From assembly GCF_027596085.1 (NCBI RefSeq), contig NC_072460.1, positions 10,955,326-11,019,325 of the forward strand: a stretch of DNA of 64,000 nt. The letters are read 5' to 3'. Positions 42,502 through 54,200 of this stretch are shown piece after piece. Made by a program: the position numbers and the translations under genes. This stretch comes from Anoplopoma fimbria. Taxonomy: Eukaryota > Chordata > Actinopteri > Perciformes > Anoplopomatidae. The notes below the pieces were generated by a model. That model searched no databases. It was given only the letters and a program-made list of their open reading frames with translations, and had not been told where the DNA came from. Within the stretch, counting starts at the first letter, position 1. Each line of letters begins with the position of its first letter.

Positions 42502-45500
42502 CATAATGAGACAAAGAGCACCTTATTGAAGATGTTTTATGGGGTGGGTTTTTTTGCTCTTCAGAAATTTGTGGCTTTTGGGAGTATACATCATTGGAAA
42601 GGCACCCTCAATGACTTGTTGCAATACACTTTAAGCACTTTCGTGACTAGTTTTCGCTCCCTATACACAGTCTCATAATGAGAAAACACAGTTCAGCGGA
42701 GAAAAGACATCTCAAACAGCATGTTTACCCCTCACACAACATGGAGGAATTAAAAATGGATGAGCGCCCCATCCATTATTTCAACCTCCAAATGGCAAAA
42801 TCTGTATAAAGCTCTGAGTATCCGTCTGGGTGAAAATAAATAAATCAAATATGCACTTCAGCGTTTCCTGCTCTTTTTTTGTGCAGTCTACAGTGTTGTG
42901 TTTGTGGAGGGCACATCCTGCTCTTGAAAACATGATGAGCTTTCTAAACGTATATAAATAAACCAAGAGTTTTCAATTAGCTTTTGCATCTTTTCTGTTA
43001 ATTCAAATGATTTTGTCACTTTTCCGGGGCAGTGCATATAATATTTAGACTACTCTCATACTTCTCCCGGCCCCATTCTCCCAGCTGAATTTCCACTATC
43101 TGAAGTATTCTAATTTGCGAACACAGTGGTGTCAGAAGTGATTTTGCGGCAAAGTCACTAATTATATGCAACATCAATGCGATGTGGGGAAAACGTTAAA
43201 AATTTAGCATCACAAGACAAATGGAAAAATGCGTGCTGAAACAAGGAAAAGAAGCACTAACATTCACAGTTTTTCAATGAATAATACATGTTTTTTTTCC
43301 CTGTTTCACTTGCACACGCCCAGACTGGCTTCAGTGTCACTCTCATCTTTATCTTAAAAAAAATATGTGTTTATGACTTTTCACATGTAGCATTGCTGTT
43401 TGCATCCAATAATTAAAGACATTCTTGACTATATAGAGCATTGTTCTATGGGCTGATTTAATTAGCAGCCCATGTGTGAAGGACTGGAAAAACAACAGGA
43501 GTAAAAATAAAAAGAGTCATGAGCTGAGCTAGACTATAGCATGTACAATTCAAACTCATTTCTACACGAGAAAATCCGTGTATGGGTTTTCTCTCTCAGC
43601 ATGAAAACAAGCAATTATGGAAGTGCTGGAAAGTTAAACTCTTTTCACTCCTGCAATGTGAGGAATGGTAATTAAATGATATTTAAAGGGTGTTTGAGCA
43701 TTTTCAGCTAATTCTATTTGCAGAAGAACAATGTTATAGATAACATCAACTAGCTAGTAATTACCTCACCTGTCTGCAACAAGACTGAACTAAAGTATTA
43801 GAGCCTGTGGTTTATTGTGGCTCCCCAGCCGCTCACCAAATGGCAGCCATGTGTGCCGTATAAAGGTGCAAAGGATGTTGATAAACTGTTGGTGCATCAA
43901 GAAGATAGCTGCTAACATGACCTGCCCTCTGAGCTCTGCTAACCGAGACTGACATGGTGGGTCATTGTTGGACCGACAAACAACTTTGCTTTATTTTGTA
44001 GGTATTATCATGGCTCCCTTTATGCAGTAATTATATTCCAAATCATTATGCGTTGTAAAGTCTATTGACCCCTTGTAAACTTATATTTACCAAGCCGGAA
44101 CAGTTAATGAAATAGTCTTTTAATTAGCACTCCCCTTAAGGGTGGGACATCTGAAGGGGTCCCTGTTTTGTTTTGGCTTTGTGGTTGACTGAAGGGTGCA
44201 GATCCACTGTTCTGAGATAAAACAGTAATATCTTAATTAAGACGTGCCGTTTAACTGTTAACAGTCAAAGTCAGCGCCATTGTATGTACCTCTGTGCCAG
44301 GGGCGGCACCTGCAGTACAGGAATATTCACCGCACTATGAATCAATAAAACAATATCATAATTTCTTCTTTTGTTGTTTTGTTTTTTTAGGGCCAGGTCG
44401 TTTTTCAAGCTTGACTGATTGAAAGTGGTCCGACTACTCAAGGTAACAACTGAAGAGGGGGGTAGGGGTGGGGGTGGGTGGGGTGCTTTGCTGCTTGTAT
44501 AATGCAGTCTTTGGCAGGCTCTCTCTTTGTATTAGATACATTAGGACGGAAATGTGCACTAACTTAAAAATGCTCATGTGAAAAAACATGGAATGTATTA
44601 AATTAATGGTCTCTTTTGCCTCAGGGCAGTAATGAAAAGGGACCCCCAATGAGTTCATTTTTCACGGCTTTGGTTATGCATTCAACACTCTAATTGAATT
44701 TCAATGTAAGTTTTACAAAGTCTTTATTACAGTGACTCTTGATGTAAATTTCATGTGATCTATTGTGGGACTTCCACCCATTAAGTAATTTAATTGTGAC
44801 ATGCACTTTATACGCACCTCATGCTTTTATGCCTATTCCTCCTCATCTAAATTGTCAGTTTCCTCAGCGCTGTTTATGTGGTTTGAGAAAAGTAGTCTGC
44901 ATATACTCTAGGCAACTTTCGTGAGAACAGCTCCTTAAAAGGAGTAATTGCTCGTCTCCCCCACGCTAAGACAGGGTACAGCTCCGGACAGCTAGAGTAT
45001 ACTGGAGTATACACAAGTCACATGGATTTGCAAGATGTTCGCAGGTGACTGCACAGAGCACATTTTATCTGGGAAAAGTATATTATTATATGTATCCTGT
45101 GAATACATCTCTCAGAGCAAGTACAATTCAGTAGGTTTTCCAGATTTCTGCATAAAAGAAGCTTCTTCTGAATAATCTGTGAGAGGCTTGTTATTTATGT
45201 ACCAAAAGAGGATTTGCAAGTAAAGACAATATGCTTTCTTTGTTCCTGTGCTTGTCCAATGTTTTAAACTCTGTGAACTGTGTTCTCCGTCTGAAATGTA
45301 ACCTGGGAGTCAGTTTCCTCTGTCTCCATCTAGTGTTTCTGCCTTAAGCCATTTTTTAGCTTCCCAACAGGCAGAGCATGAATACAACTCCGCCCTTTTC
45401 CTTTACCATTTAAAAACAAAAGGTCTAAAAAAAACATTCACACACTAACAAGACGGAAATCTTACTCACAAACTGTACGTTTCTCATCAATAGCGTGGCT

Positions 45501-46200
45501 GCGTGTGTCCACACGTGTGAATGTGCATGAGCCATCTGAAAAACTGAGGCTGGATTGACCTGATCATTAGAAGGGGGAAGAGGCTTGACCTGATATTTCC
45601 TCTGTTGTTTGGTCAGGAAAGGGACGTTATTGTAAAAGGGCTGTAAAGATAAATAACCTAACCGTTTCCATGGCAAAGGCACAAACAGTGGCAGCCAAAG
45701 ACAAAAGAGCAGAAGACAATAAATCCAACACTGTCAATTTTGTTTAGTTTTCAGAGTGTTTTTAAGGGAAATTTAGTTTCAAAACAAGAGGCCACATCTA
45801 TTTTTCCATGGAGGAAGGGAAATCGGATCAGTTTTTTCAGCTTTTTTTGAACAGGCCATAGTTTCATCTCGTACATTACTTTCCAGGCCACGCCATCCTG
45901 ATTGGTAATAGGAATATCTGACACCATATTTTGCCTTTGCATCAGGAAACTCCTTGTACAGCTGTATACATGTTTTTATAGCCTTTGAAAGAAAGGGTAT
46001 TGTCTCTAAATTCCTAAGAATGCTTTGTCCAGCCTTCAAATTTAAGTGGAAAACCATCCCAGGCCCTTTTTTTTTTACAAGCTGAACAATCAAGAGTGAA
46101 CTTGCACATTTGCCTTACTCTTGAGGTCAACTACAGTTCATCTCATTTGAACAAATCCAGGTCAACAACCTTGTCTTTTTATCAAAAAAGTGGACATTAA
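42500..46200. other. intergenic, no gene seen
   Basis: No supported exon. A G-rich patch lies at 44457-44484. The 104-codon - strand frame at 45779-46093 is Lys-rich with no known domain and is not called. Confidence 0.45.
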
Positions 46201-46740
46201 AAGGGATTTTACACAAAAAAAAAAGTCTGTTTACAAGTTTTGGAGGGTACTACTGCATATGTGAAAAAGTGGTATAAAGGCTTTTCTGGCTCTAGAAGGA
46301 GCTGAGTGAAATGTGATTAATGTCTTTAAGTTTTGTCAGTGGTGTCAGCGTCAGTCAGAGCTAAAGACTACAAGTTTAAAAATGTTTTTTAAAAGGTCTG
46401 GAGGTGTGGAGTAGCCAAAGTTATACTGAAGACCCCTGAAGCCCGCTTAAGCTACATTAGCCGCTACTAGCATAACGCACCTTAATCTCTGCTGGTAATC
46501 GAGTTGAATTCTGGGTAATGTAGGTGCCAGGTTTTGACTGGGTACAATAATGCATTGAATTTAATAAAGACAGCCTTGGCGTGTCTGGATGGTCAGCCTA
46601 GATTTGTGAAAAACTCTCTAGAGACTGGCTGCCTGACAACCTTTTCTAACCCCAACCACCCGAAGTCAAGGCCTAACCTCAACCATCTTGCCAAAGTTTC
46701 ACAAATGATGGGTTAACATCTAGACAAGACCAAAAAGACG
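46201..46740. repeat. possible dispersed repeat relic
   Basis: Words such as gaattctgggtaatgtaggt and gccgctactagcataacgc resemble interspersed fish repeats. No terminal repeats were found, so the call and its ends are tentative. Confidence 0.25.
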
Positions 46741-46954
46741 ATATCTTTATTTCTACTGCATAAATCTTGATCTTTTTTGTGCAATTCTAAATAAGTTGTT
46801 TACTCTTTTTACATAAAAAAGAAACTCTGTAAATCAGGATGTTGCTCTAAATATCAGAAAAGCTTCGGGTTCACCTTTCATTTGGAACCCCTTTTCTGTC
46901 TTCACTCGTTCATCTACAGTGTAATCGAAACCTCAATGGCTCCTGCCCTCTCTG

Positions 46955-47105
46955 TCCCCCCAACACGGCCCCGTCGTCTCATCGTCAGGGGAGACGAGCC
47001 TCGTCAGAAGCGAGCCGTGATGAGGGGCGGCCTTATCACTCCAATACAAGAGCAAACACAGGAGTCTTTACAGCACGTCGTCTCAGGAAGCGGCGCACGG
47101 CAAGA
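46955..47105. promoter_or_regulatory. CpG cluster of unknown role
   Basis: About fourteen CpG dinucleotides occur in 150 bp in an otherwise CpG-poor region, including gccccgtcgtctcatcgtca and gcgagccgtgatgaggggcg. An open frame crosses it but shows no domain. It could be an enhancer or an alternative promoter. Confidence 0.3.
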
Positions 47106-47414
47106 TTACTGCCCTTTAAGAAGCCCTAACACACGACCAATCCCAAGTACTGTTTTATCTTGACAGTTTGCAGCGCTTTGTTTGCCTTTTCTGTGAAGCC
47201 TGGGGATAAAAGAGCAGCCTCTGTGAGCTGTGCCTGATTAGAATCCAATTGTTAACATTCACAGAGACTTTTTTATTATCAGCCTGGCGTTGCCATACAT
47301 GCAGCAGGTAGAGGCCTTTTCAGTGTTATGAAGGACTCTACCCTTGCTTCTCATGTGTGTTACTCAAGTACTAGTTAGCACTAAGGTGGCAGGAGAGGAG
47401 CCTCCAGCTCGTCG

Positions 47415-47416
<2 letters not shown>

Positions 47417-47445
<29 letters not shown>

Positions 47446-47447
47446 AC
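47417..47447. repeat. CAA trinucleotide repeat
   Basis: A short (CAA)n run with two CAT interruptions. It would read as poly-Gln in one frame, but no gene supports that. Confidence 0.85.
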
Positions 47448-47518
47448 AGGAATTGATGGCGAGTGTTTATTATCTGGTTTAATTGCTCCTCATCTGGAGG
47501 ATCTGACAGTTGCGGTTA

Positions 47519-47519
47519 A

Positions 47520-47557
<38 letters not shown>

Positions 47558-47559
47558 GA
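47519..47559. repeat. GA microsatellite
   Basis: (GA)n with one AA interruption, followed by a short TG-rich stretch at 47590-47625. Confidence 0.92.
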
Positions 47560-47625
47560 GGCCTGCACAGTGAGCTTCATAGTGTAAGATGTGTGTGTGT
47601 GAGCGTATGTGTGTGTGAGTGTAGT

Positions 47626-50600
47626 CAGAAGCAACACAAAAGATGCAAGAAATTGTTTATTGAGCTCTCAAAACGGGCCAAAACAGGAATTTCAAGTCCA
47701 ACCTGAGGCCTCCTCTTCATGTAACCTGTAGGTCGTTACTACATACTGCAACAAATATACCCGTAGACCCGAACACAAACACACGATCACACACCATAGC
47801 ACATCTTAGCCCCTGTACAGGCTGCTTACACTAATCAGATGTCGAGCAAAGACAGGATATCACTGAAATAGAGACTCTTCGTCAATATTTCATCTGGCCC
47901 GCAGCAGGCCTGACTCAGGTCCAACCAGGGACCTCCTTGACATTGTGCAGTGTCACGCACACACTTCCATGCATGGTTTGACAAAGAAAGCATCAAGACC
48001 AGTAGGCCTTAAAGCACGTGGGGATGCTTGTAAAAGGCGTATAGCACAGGAATCATGTTCTGTCCTCAAAAGAAAGAAGTAAAATGATGAGAGAATAAAA
48101 GAAACTGCCCTTCTACTCATGATGCTGCCTCTCCATTGAATGCCAGATGCACACATAAACACACATATAAACACATACCGCCACAACCACCATCAGAGGC
48201 TCGTTGTCCCATTCATAAACTTCCCCCGTTGAGAAACACGGGCATATCTTAAACAGGGCATACCCGCCCCTTTTACTACTCCAGCTCAGCAGGCCCACAT
48301 GGGAACAATTAGGGGTATACGCAAGTTTGGCGAAGGTCCGTAGCAACTAGCTGCATCTGTTTTTATTTACCTTTTGCTCTGGTGCTGGATAATGTCATGA
48401 GCACATCTGCTACTGTGCAACGTAACCGTGGTTACATGCGTGGTTCACCCATGATTCTGTAATTACCCGCTGAGCGAGATGAAGAGGCCCAGCAAACCAC
48501 TCGAAGCCACACATAGCCTTCCTCCCCTTCATCCTCCCTGCATCTCTCCAGTGGCATGAAATCCTGTCTGCCTTGCCAAAACGTGGCACTGAGAGCTGGT
48601 AGTTGGAGAGCAGCGGAGGCTGAAGTAGCATTTAATGACCCAAAGTTGTCCACAATAGTAATTTTAACTTCATTTTGGTGTCATTAAATTACCAGTCAGT
48701 TAATGACACTCTCTTTCTATTATGTAGGATCAAATGTGGTTATTCTCAAATGAGCTGGGATGCGATGCACTTATCAAATTTCCTGACCTGATCTGATTGC
48801 TTGTTTGTGGTCACATGGTACAAGCTGCACAGTTTGTCAGCCGGTCTAGTTGTTGGACGACTTCGGTCTGACAACATTGAACTTTTACTAGAAATGTTTT
48901 GTTTTTGCAGCCTCAAAGATGTTTTTTGTCGAAAGTTAAGAAAGATCTAATTAGGAGAAATAGTTAAGTCATGCAAGAACTTACTATAAATGTCTCCACA
49001 CAGTGTTCCTAGACACCAGCAAATGGTCATGTAAGGAGACTGGGATTAATCAGAGGTGGCAAATTCAGTTGCAGCATAGAGTGAAGAAAGATGCCTTAAT
49101 GATGTTTCAGAGCTCTGAATAAAACCAACAAAGGTTTTTACTTTCCCCAAATGTCTGTTGTTTGTGTGAAATACTGGAAGCTCACATTATTTAGACAGCA
49201 AACTCAAAGCGGCCAATCAAGACAAGGCTTGTTTATAATAATGATGAGTGATTATGAGCAATAACAATGAAGACCATATATGGATCACTTCACAGAAGCA
49301 GTGTGTGTGGAGGTTGGGTGCCACCATGCTTAGCATCTCCCAGATGTGCAAACCATATGCTCTGACTGAAATTATAACAAAAAAGGAACAATGAAACATG
49401 AAAGGGTTTTTTAACTTTGTATAGACAGTTAACAGTCAGTATACAGATAGGGTAATGACCGAGAGAGACCACATGAAAGAACCGGGGATGTTGGCGGGCT
49501 TTTTGCACCACTCATTCCATTTCCTGCTCATAAGTTCACAGAGCAGATGGGGACCAAAGGCACAAGGAAGTTTAGATTTTCTGCCCCACAGCCCATTGTA
49601 TATGATGCATGTAACTGCATAACACTGCACTGCTATCATTTACAGACGCTTTGGTGCATACCAGGAGGTCACAATAATAAAGGTGAAAAAAGGGTGGACG
49701 CTAAAGTAAAACATCTTCATGTCCTTTAAGTCAAATTAATCTTGTTCATTCCTGGGATTTTTTGTGGAATGCATTTAAGGTTATATTTAAAGCAACTAAT
49801 GAGCTTCACTTGCAAAGATGAGGCCCAAATTAAAGTAAACTTTCCTTTCTGCTACATTTTGCATTGCTTGGTGGTAATTCATGTCTCACATACAGCTCAA
49901 CTGTCAATGTAGACACCAAGCAACTTCAAAATAATATTTTGAAGTGTATACATAAAACTGGTTAATTTCAAGATGAACATCTGTAAGCAGGCTGCCGGCC
50001 CATCCAGATACTTTTCTTAAAACATAGGCAATAGTGCCCTCTCCTGTTGGTTTAATATACTGCAGCAACACAGATGCACTAAAAGAAATTATTTTAATGT
50101 GTCTATTTCGCCCTAAGAAACACAAACCATCTAAATCATCATTGGCAACCAGCTATTCTGTTTTGAAAATCCAATCTTTATTATGAGCTTCTCTAACACA
50201 CAGCTGCTCTAGAAGGTGGCATCAGCTGTAACAATTGCAGGGTCTTCTCTTCCTAAGCTTGTTGTGCTGCTCAGATAGAGACATGTTTATTTAACGCCTG
50301 CCTTGTCTGCGTCTGGATAATGTCTACCCTCAGGCAACGGCTGGCAGAGGCCGGGGCTTTTTTTTGCTTGTATAATCAACCTTCATAGCGCTGACTGACC
50401 ACAGCATCACCTTTCAAGACTGCAAGCAGACGTGTAGCACGAGGCACCAATGACAATTTAAAAAAACAAGAAGTGAATAAAAAGGCCTTAAGGTATGTTG
50501 TCACTACGGTGGAACTGTATTTGAAATCTAGAGCGACATAGAAAACACAAAACTAAGGAAAATGTTATTTAATAAACCATATAAAGATTTTAGTGATGGG

Positions 50601-50757
50601 TAACATGGTATTTGAATTTGACAATGTGAGTCCTTTTCTATTGTTTTGATATGAATTATGCTCTAGTTTGCTAAGCTGATACCTAAAAAGACCAAAGCTT
50701 TAAAAAGTTGTTGCTTGCAGAATTGATACACTGGATAATGCTGTTTCTGCCAGGTTT
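47626..50757. other. intergenic, 3' flank of ciroz
   Basis: No coding exon seen. It should include the ciroz 3' UTR next to 50757. Otherwise unique sequence. Confidence 0.5.
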
Positions 50758-51230
50758 CTAGTCCTCCCAAATCCACTCCAGTCTTTTCTGCTTTTGCTGT
50801 GCTTTATTCCCACTGGTTGTGTTGAATTGTTGGTACTCTTGTTCAAGTCGAACCGTTGTGAGAACAAATGTTTCTGATGTTTCAGCTGTGGCTGGTGACT
50901 CAAGGACATTTGGCTCTGCTGAAGAATGTGTAGTGGCATTTGGAGAATCAAAACTGCTTATTTCAGTGGCATTAATAGAAGCAAAGGTGTCTCTGTTTAA
51001 TCCAGAGGACAAATTTCCACTTTGACTCTCATCACGGTGGAAATCAAAACTGTGGGCCTCCGTCTGTGTATCAGGTGAATTAGTTGTAGTCATCTCTTCG
51101 AATGGAGCTTTCTCATTTAGGTGATCCAACGGCTCTTCTGTAGTTAATCTCTCATGTTTAAAGTTGAGCGTTGAGGAAGCTGTGGTGTTTGGAACGGGAG
51201 AGGATGTGATGTGTGAACCAGCAGGCCTGG
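50758..51230 (-). CDS. ciroz: ciroz last coding exon (Ser/Thr-rich tail)
   Basis: The acceptor is CATACCTCCCCAG. The 473 nt exon encodes residues 379-535, a low-complexity Ser/Thr/Glu-rich tail with several Asn-X-Ser/Thr sites (NTT, NAT), ending KRLEWIWED and TAG at 50758-50760. There is no membrane helix or GPI-like end. The first - strand AATAAA words downstream read as TTTATT at 50286-50291 and 50177-50182. Confidence 0.83.
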
Positions 51231-54200
51231 CTGGGGAGGTATGATTACATCATTTTAGTAACTATGAAATATATCCATAAGCAATATTCCTACCCAACAT
51301 TTCCAAAAATGATTTAAATATAACAGAATAATGTGACTATGTATCTGAAGATTAAGGAGTCAGAATTATTTGCACAATTTTACAAACTTTCTCTATAACA
51401 ACACTTATAGAGTCTGTCTCAGCTTCCCAGCAGTAACTCTATAAACTAATACATCCCTGTATTATTATTATTCCACTAAATTGACTTGCTCTCCCACCAC
51501 TCAAATAATTGTTTTGATAACTGTCACTTTTCCTGGATGTTTGAGCTGCAGAATGCTGTATGTTCAGAGTTTGACACAAGAGGGCTGTTTTCACATTTAT
51601 CTGTCTAGGGGGAAAGTTTCTGTGTTCACCTTTAATCTGATTTTAACATGTGGATTTACGAGCCATCCCAACTGGTTCGATATGGAAGTTTTGAAGTCTT
51701 TACTTACCTAAAGTCTTTGAAGACTTTAGGTAAGTAGGAGACATCTTGTGTCAGTTAAACTTTTGACATGAACAATTTTTGCATGTTCATTGAGTTTCCT
51801 TTAATGAAGGAAAGGGGTAGGTGTAAAAAAGCTGAATTATTATGTGGGAAAACCAAGCCAGACACAAATTATTACTCAAATCAGAGTATTTTAAGATGTC
51901 TTAAAACATGTCTGGGGGGACCTTTAACTCTGTTTTTTGTTTTCAATCACTTCTTCTTAAACTTCTATCTCACTTTAAATTGTATGAAATGTGCTACTTA
52001 GAGTTAAATGATTAATTGACTGAGCAACAAACAAAAGTAAATGCCTTTTGTGACCAGAGTAAAAGCCTTTCAATGGCTAGTGTCAAAATATCATTGGATA
52101 ATTAATCACCACTTTAGTTTTACTGTGATCATCAGCCGCACACTCACCTGTGCATGGCAGTGTGTTCTCCATGGTCCAGTGCATTTTGTGATTTGTCTCT
52201 TTGAAGGTGAGAACAACATCCACCCTGTAAAATGGCTGCAGGAGTTGTGTCCTGTCTGCACAGGTCTTTAAAAGAAAACCTGGTTTAGATGTTTTACACT
52301 GAAATTAAACTATGATGATTCACTCTAGATATAACAATTCTAACTGCTGTTTCAGCACTTACCTTGGTCTGGAGTATTTGGGCTGTAGGAATGATCAGTG
52401 TCACAAATTCACTTGTCTCATGCGCAGTGAAATTATCTGTCTGGTTCACCGACACATCACTGACTGTTAGTTCTTCGTTGTCACGACTGCCTCGCTTGGT
52501 CAAACCCATACGTCGTTTGAAAATATGCAGCACAGTCTCCTCTGGTGTGGATGCAGTCACTGAAATTTACATCAGGTATTAAATGTGCGATTAGTTGTGC
52601 TACTTTATACTTATACTTCACTAAATTTCAGATGTAAATATTGCATAATGTTACCTTCACTGCATTTATTCATATGTTGTTTATATGATAAGCGCAAGCA
52701 GCCTTTCAGGCTTGTGACACCTGACAAAAGAGCAGTGTGTAGTTGAGGCCACTCTAAACTTCTCGGACTGTTACATTTAAATACCTGTTCAGGCCCCAAC
52801 GAGGTGAAATAATGCACCATTTCAAAAGTCGCAAAAAGTTTTCTTCTTTCCATCACTCATAGATTATGTAAGGCCCCCTCTTTTTGGAGAAACACAGCAT
52901 TACACTTCTCAACTTGGCTGGCTAATGCTTCTTGGAAATGTATATAATGTAAAATGATACAAACACATCACAATCGCTGACAGGAGCTACTTTTCTACAG
53001 GAAGAGTAATTACCTTACTTTGGATAGTTTAATATATTTTCCAGTGAATACCTCTGTACTTTGAACCATTGGGAGTTTGAAAGCAGGATATTTTTATAAA
53101 TAATGGCACATTTTTACATCATTGTAGTGCAAATTTTACCTAAGTATAGATTCTGAGTACGTAGTGAATAGTGACTTGTATAAACATGTTAAAGTTTGTG
53201 GTGTGGCAAAGAAGAATAACTTACAGGTCTAATTCACTGCTTGCTACCCACCTTTTGGACAAGTAGCTTCCATACTATAGGCATACTGACCACTGACCAG
53301 CTTCAAGGACAGGAACTCCCCTTCATTTTCCAAAACCTGTTTTAATAAAAAATACAGTAATGCAGTGAATTGAAGTTGTAATACTGCCATTGGTCACTAG
53401 GTGGCAGGATGCTGCGTGTATACTCTTACTTCGACAGGGATCAAGACCTCCCTTCTCCTGCCTTGAACTGTTATGTCTGGTCCGCTAATGTCAATGTTCA
53501 TCTGGATCAGGCTAGCATCCTCCAGAGCTACAACGAGGTGATTGCTCAGAGACAGCGACCACTGCAACTGTAATAAATAACCAGACATGCAAACATAAAA
53601 ACACAGTCAGATAGATTAGCCCTCTGCCTGTTTTCTTTCTCTCGTCCAAACACACGCAAAAATATTTGTTCATATTTATAATTCAATCATATTTTTGAGG
53701 GCTGTTTTTACAAGGATTGTTTTTAATTGCTACCTCATTGTTCCAGTTGTCATGGGGAACTTGTCTGGTCACCTACAGACACATACAAAGCTTATCAGAA
53801 TAACAAAGCAAAATTGGTTAAATTTAAAACAGTGAAAAGTATAATTTGAGGAATTCCAATAATCAGTTACCTGAATACACTCTGGGTCACACTGGATTTG
53901 CTCTCTGCTTGGCAGTACAGAAACCACGGGACACTTCATCATGAAACTATGAGGTCTTCCCCCGAATCGGTTTATCCTCTTCACCAAATTTAGTGTAAGG
54001 GCATGAAAGCCATTCTGTAAAGAATCCCAGAGAGAAATCACCACTAGGCCCATCGGCAAAGGTCAATTGTCAGAGTTTGTGTATATGCATTAGATGTTTC
54101 TGAATGCGTCAGACATACCTGCTGCTGGACGAAACATCCAGTATAACTCACTCTAAAAATAAAGTTCTTGTCAGGGTCTCTGTGCAGTGAGAATCCACAG

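Noticed and set aside
45779..46093. 104-codon - strand frame rich in Lys
   Set aside because: No recognisable family, no adjacent exons with matching phase, and it starts at an A/T run; compatible with chance in AT-rich DNA.
46882..47163. 93-codon + strand frame over the CpG cluster
   Set aside because: The CpG bias alone explains its Arg/Pro content; no domain and no splice partners.
1..50700. casz1 coding exons expected from synteny
   Set aside because: No castor-type zinc-finger or other casz1-like coding sequence was found; only non-coding 5' parts could be present.
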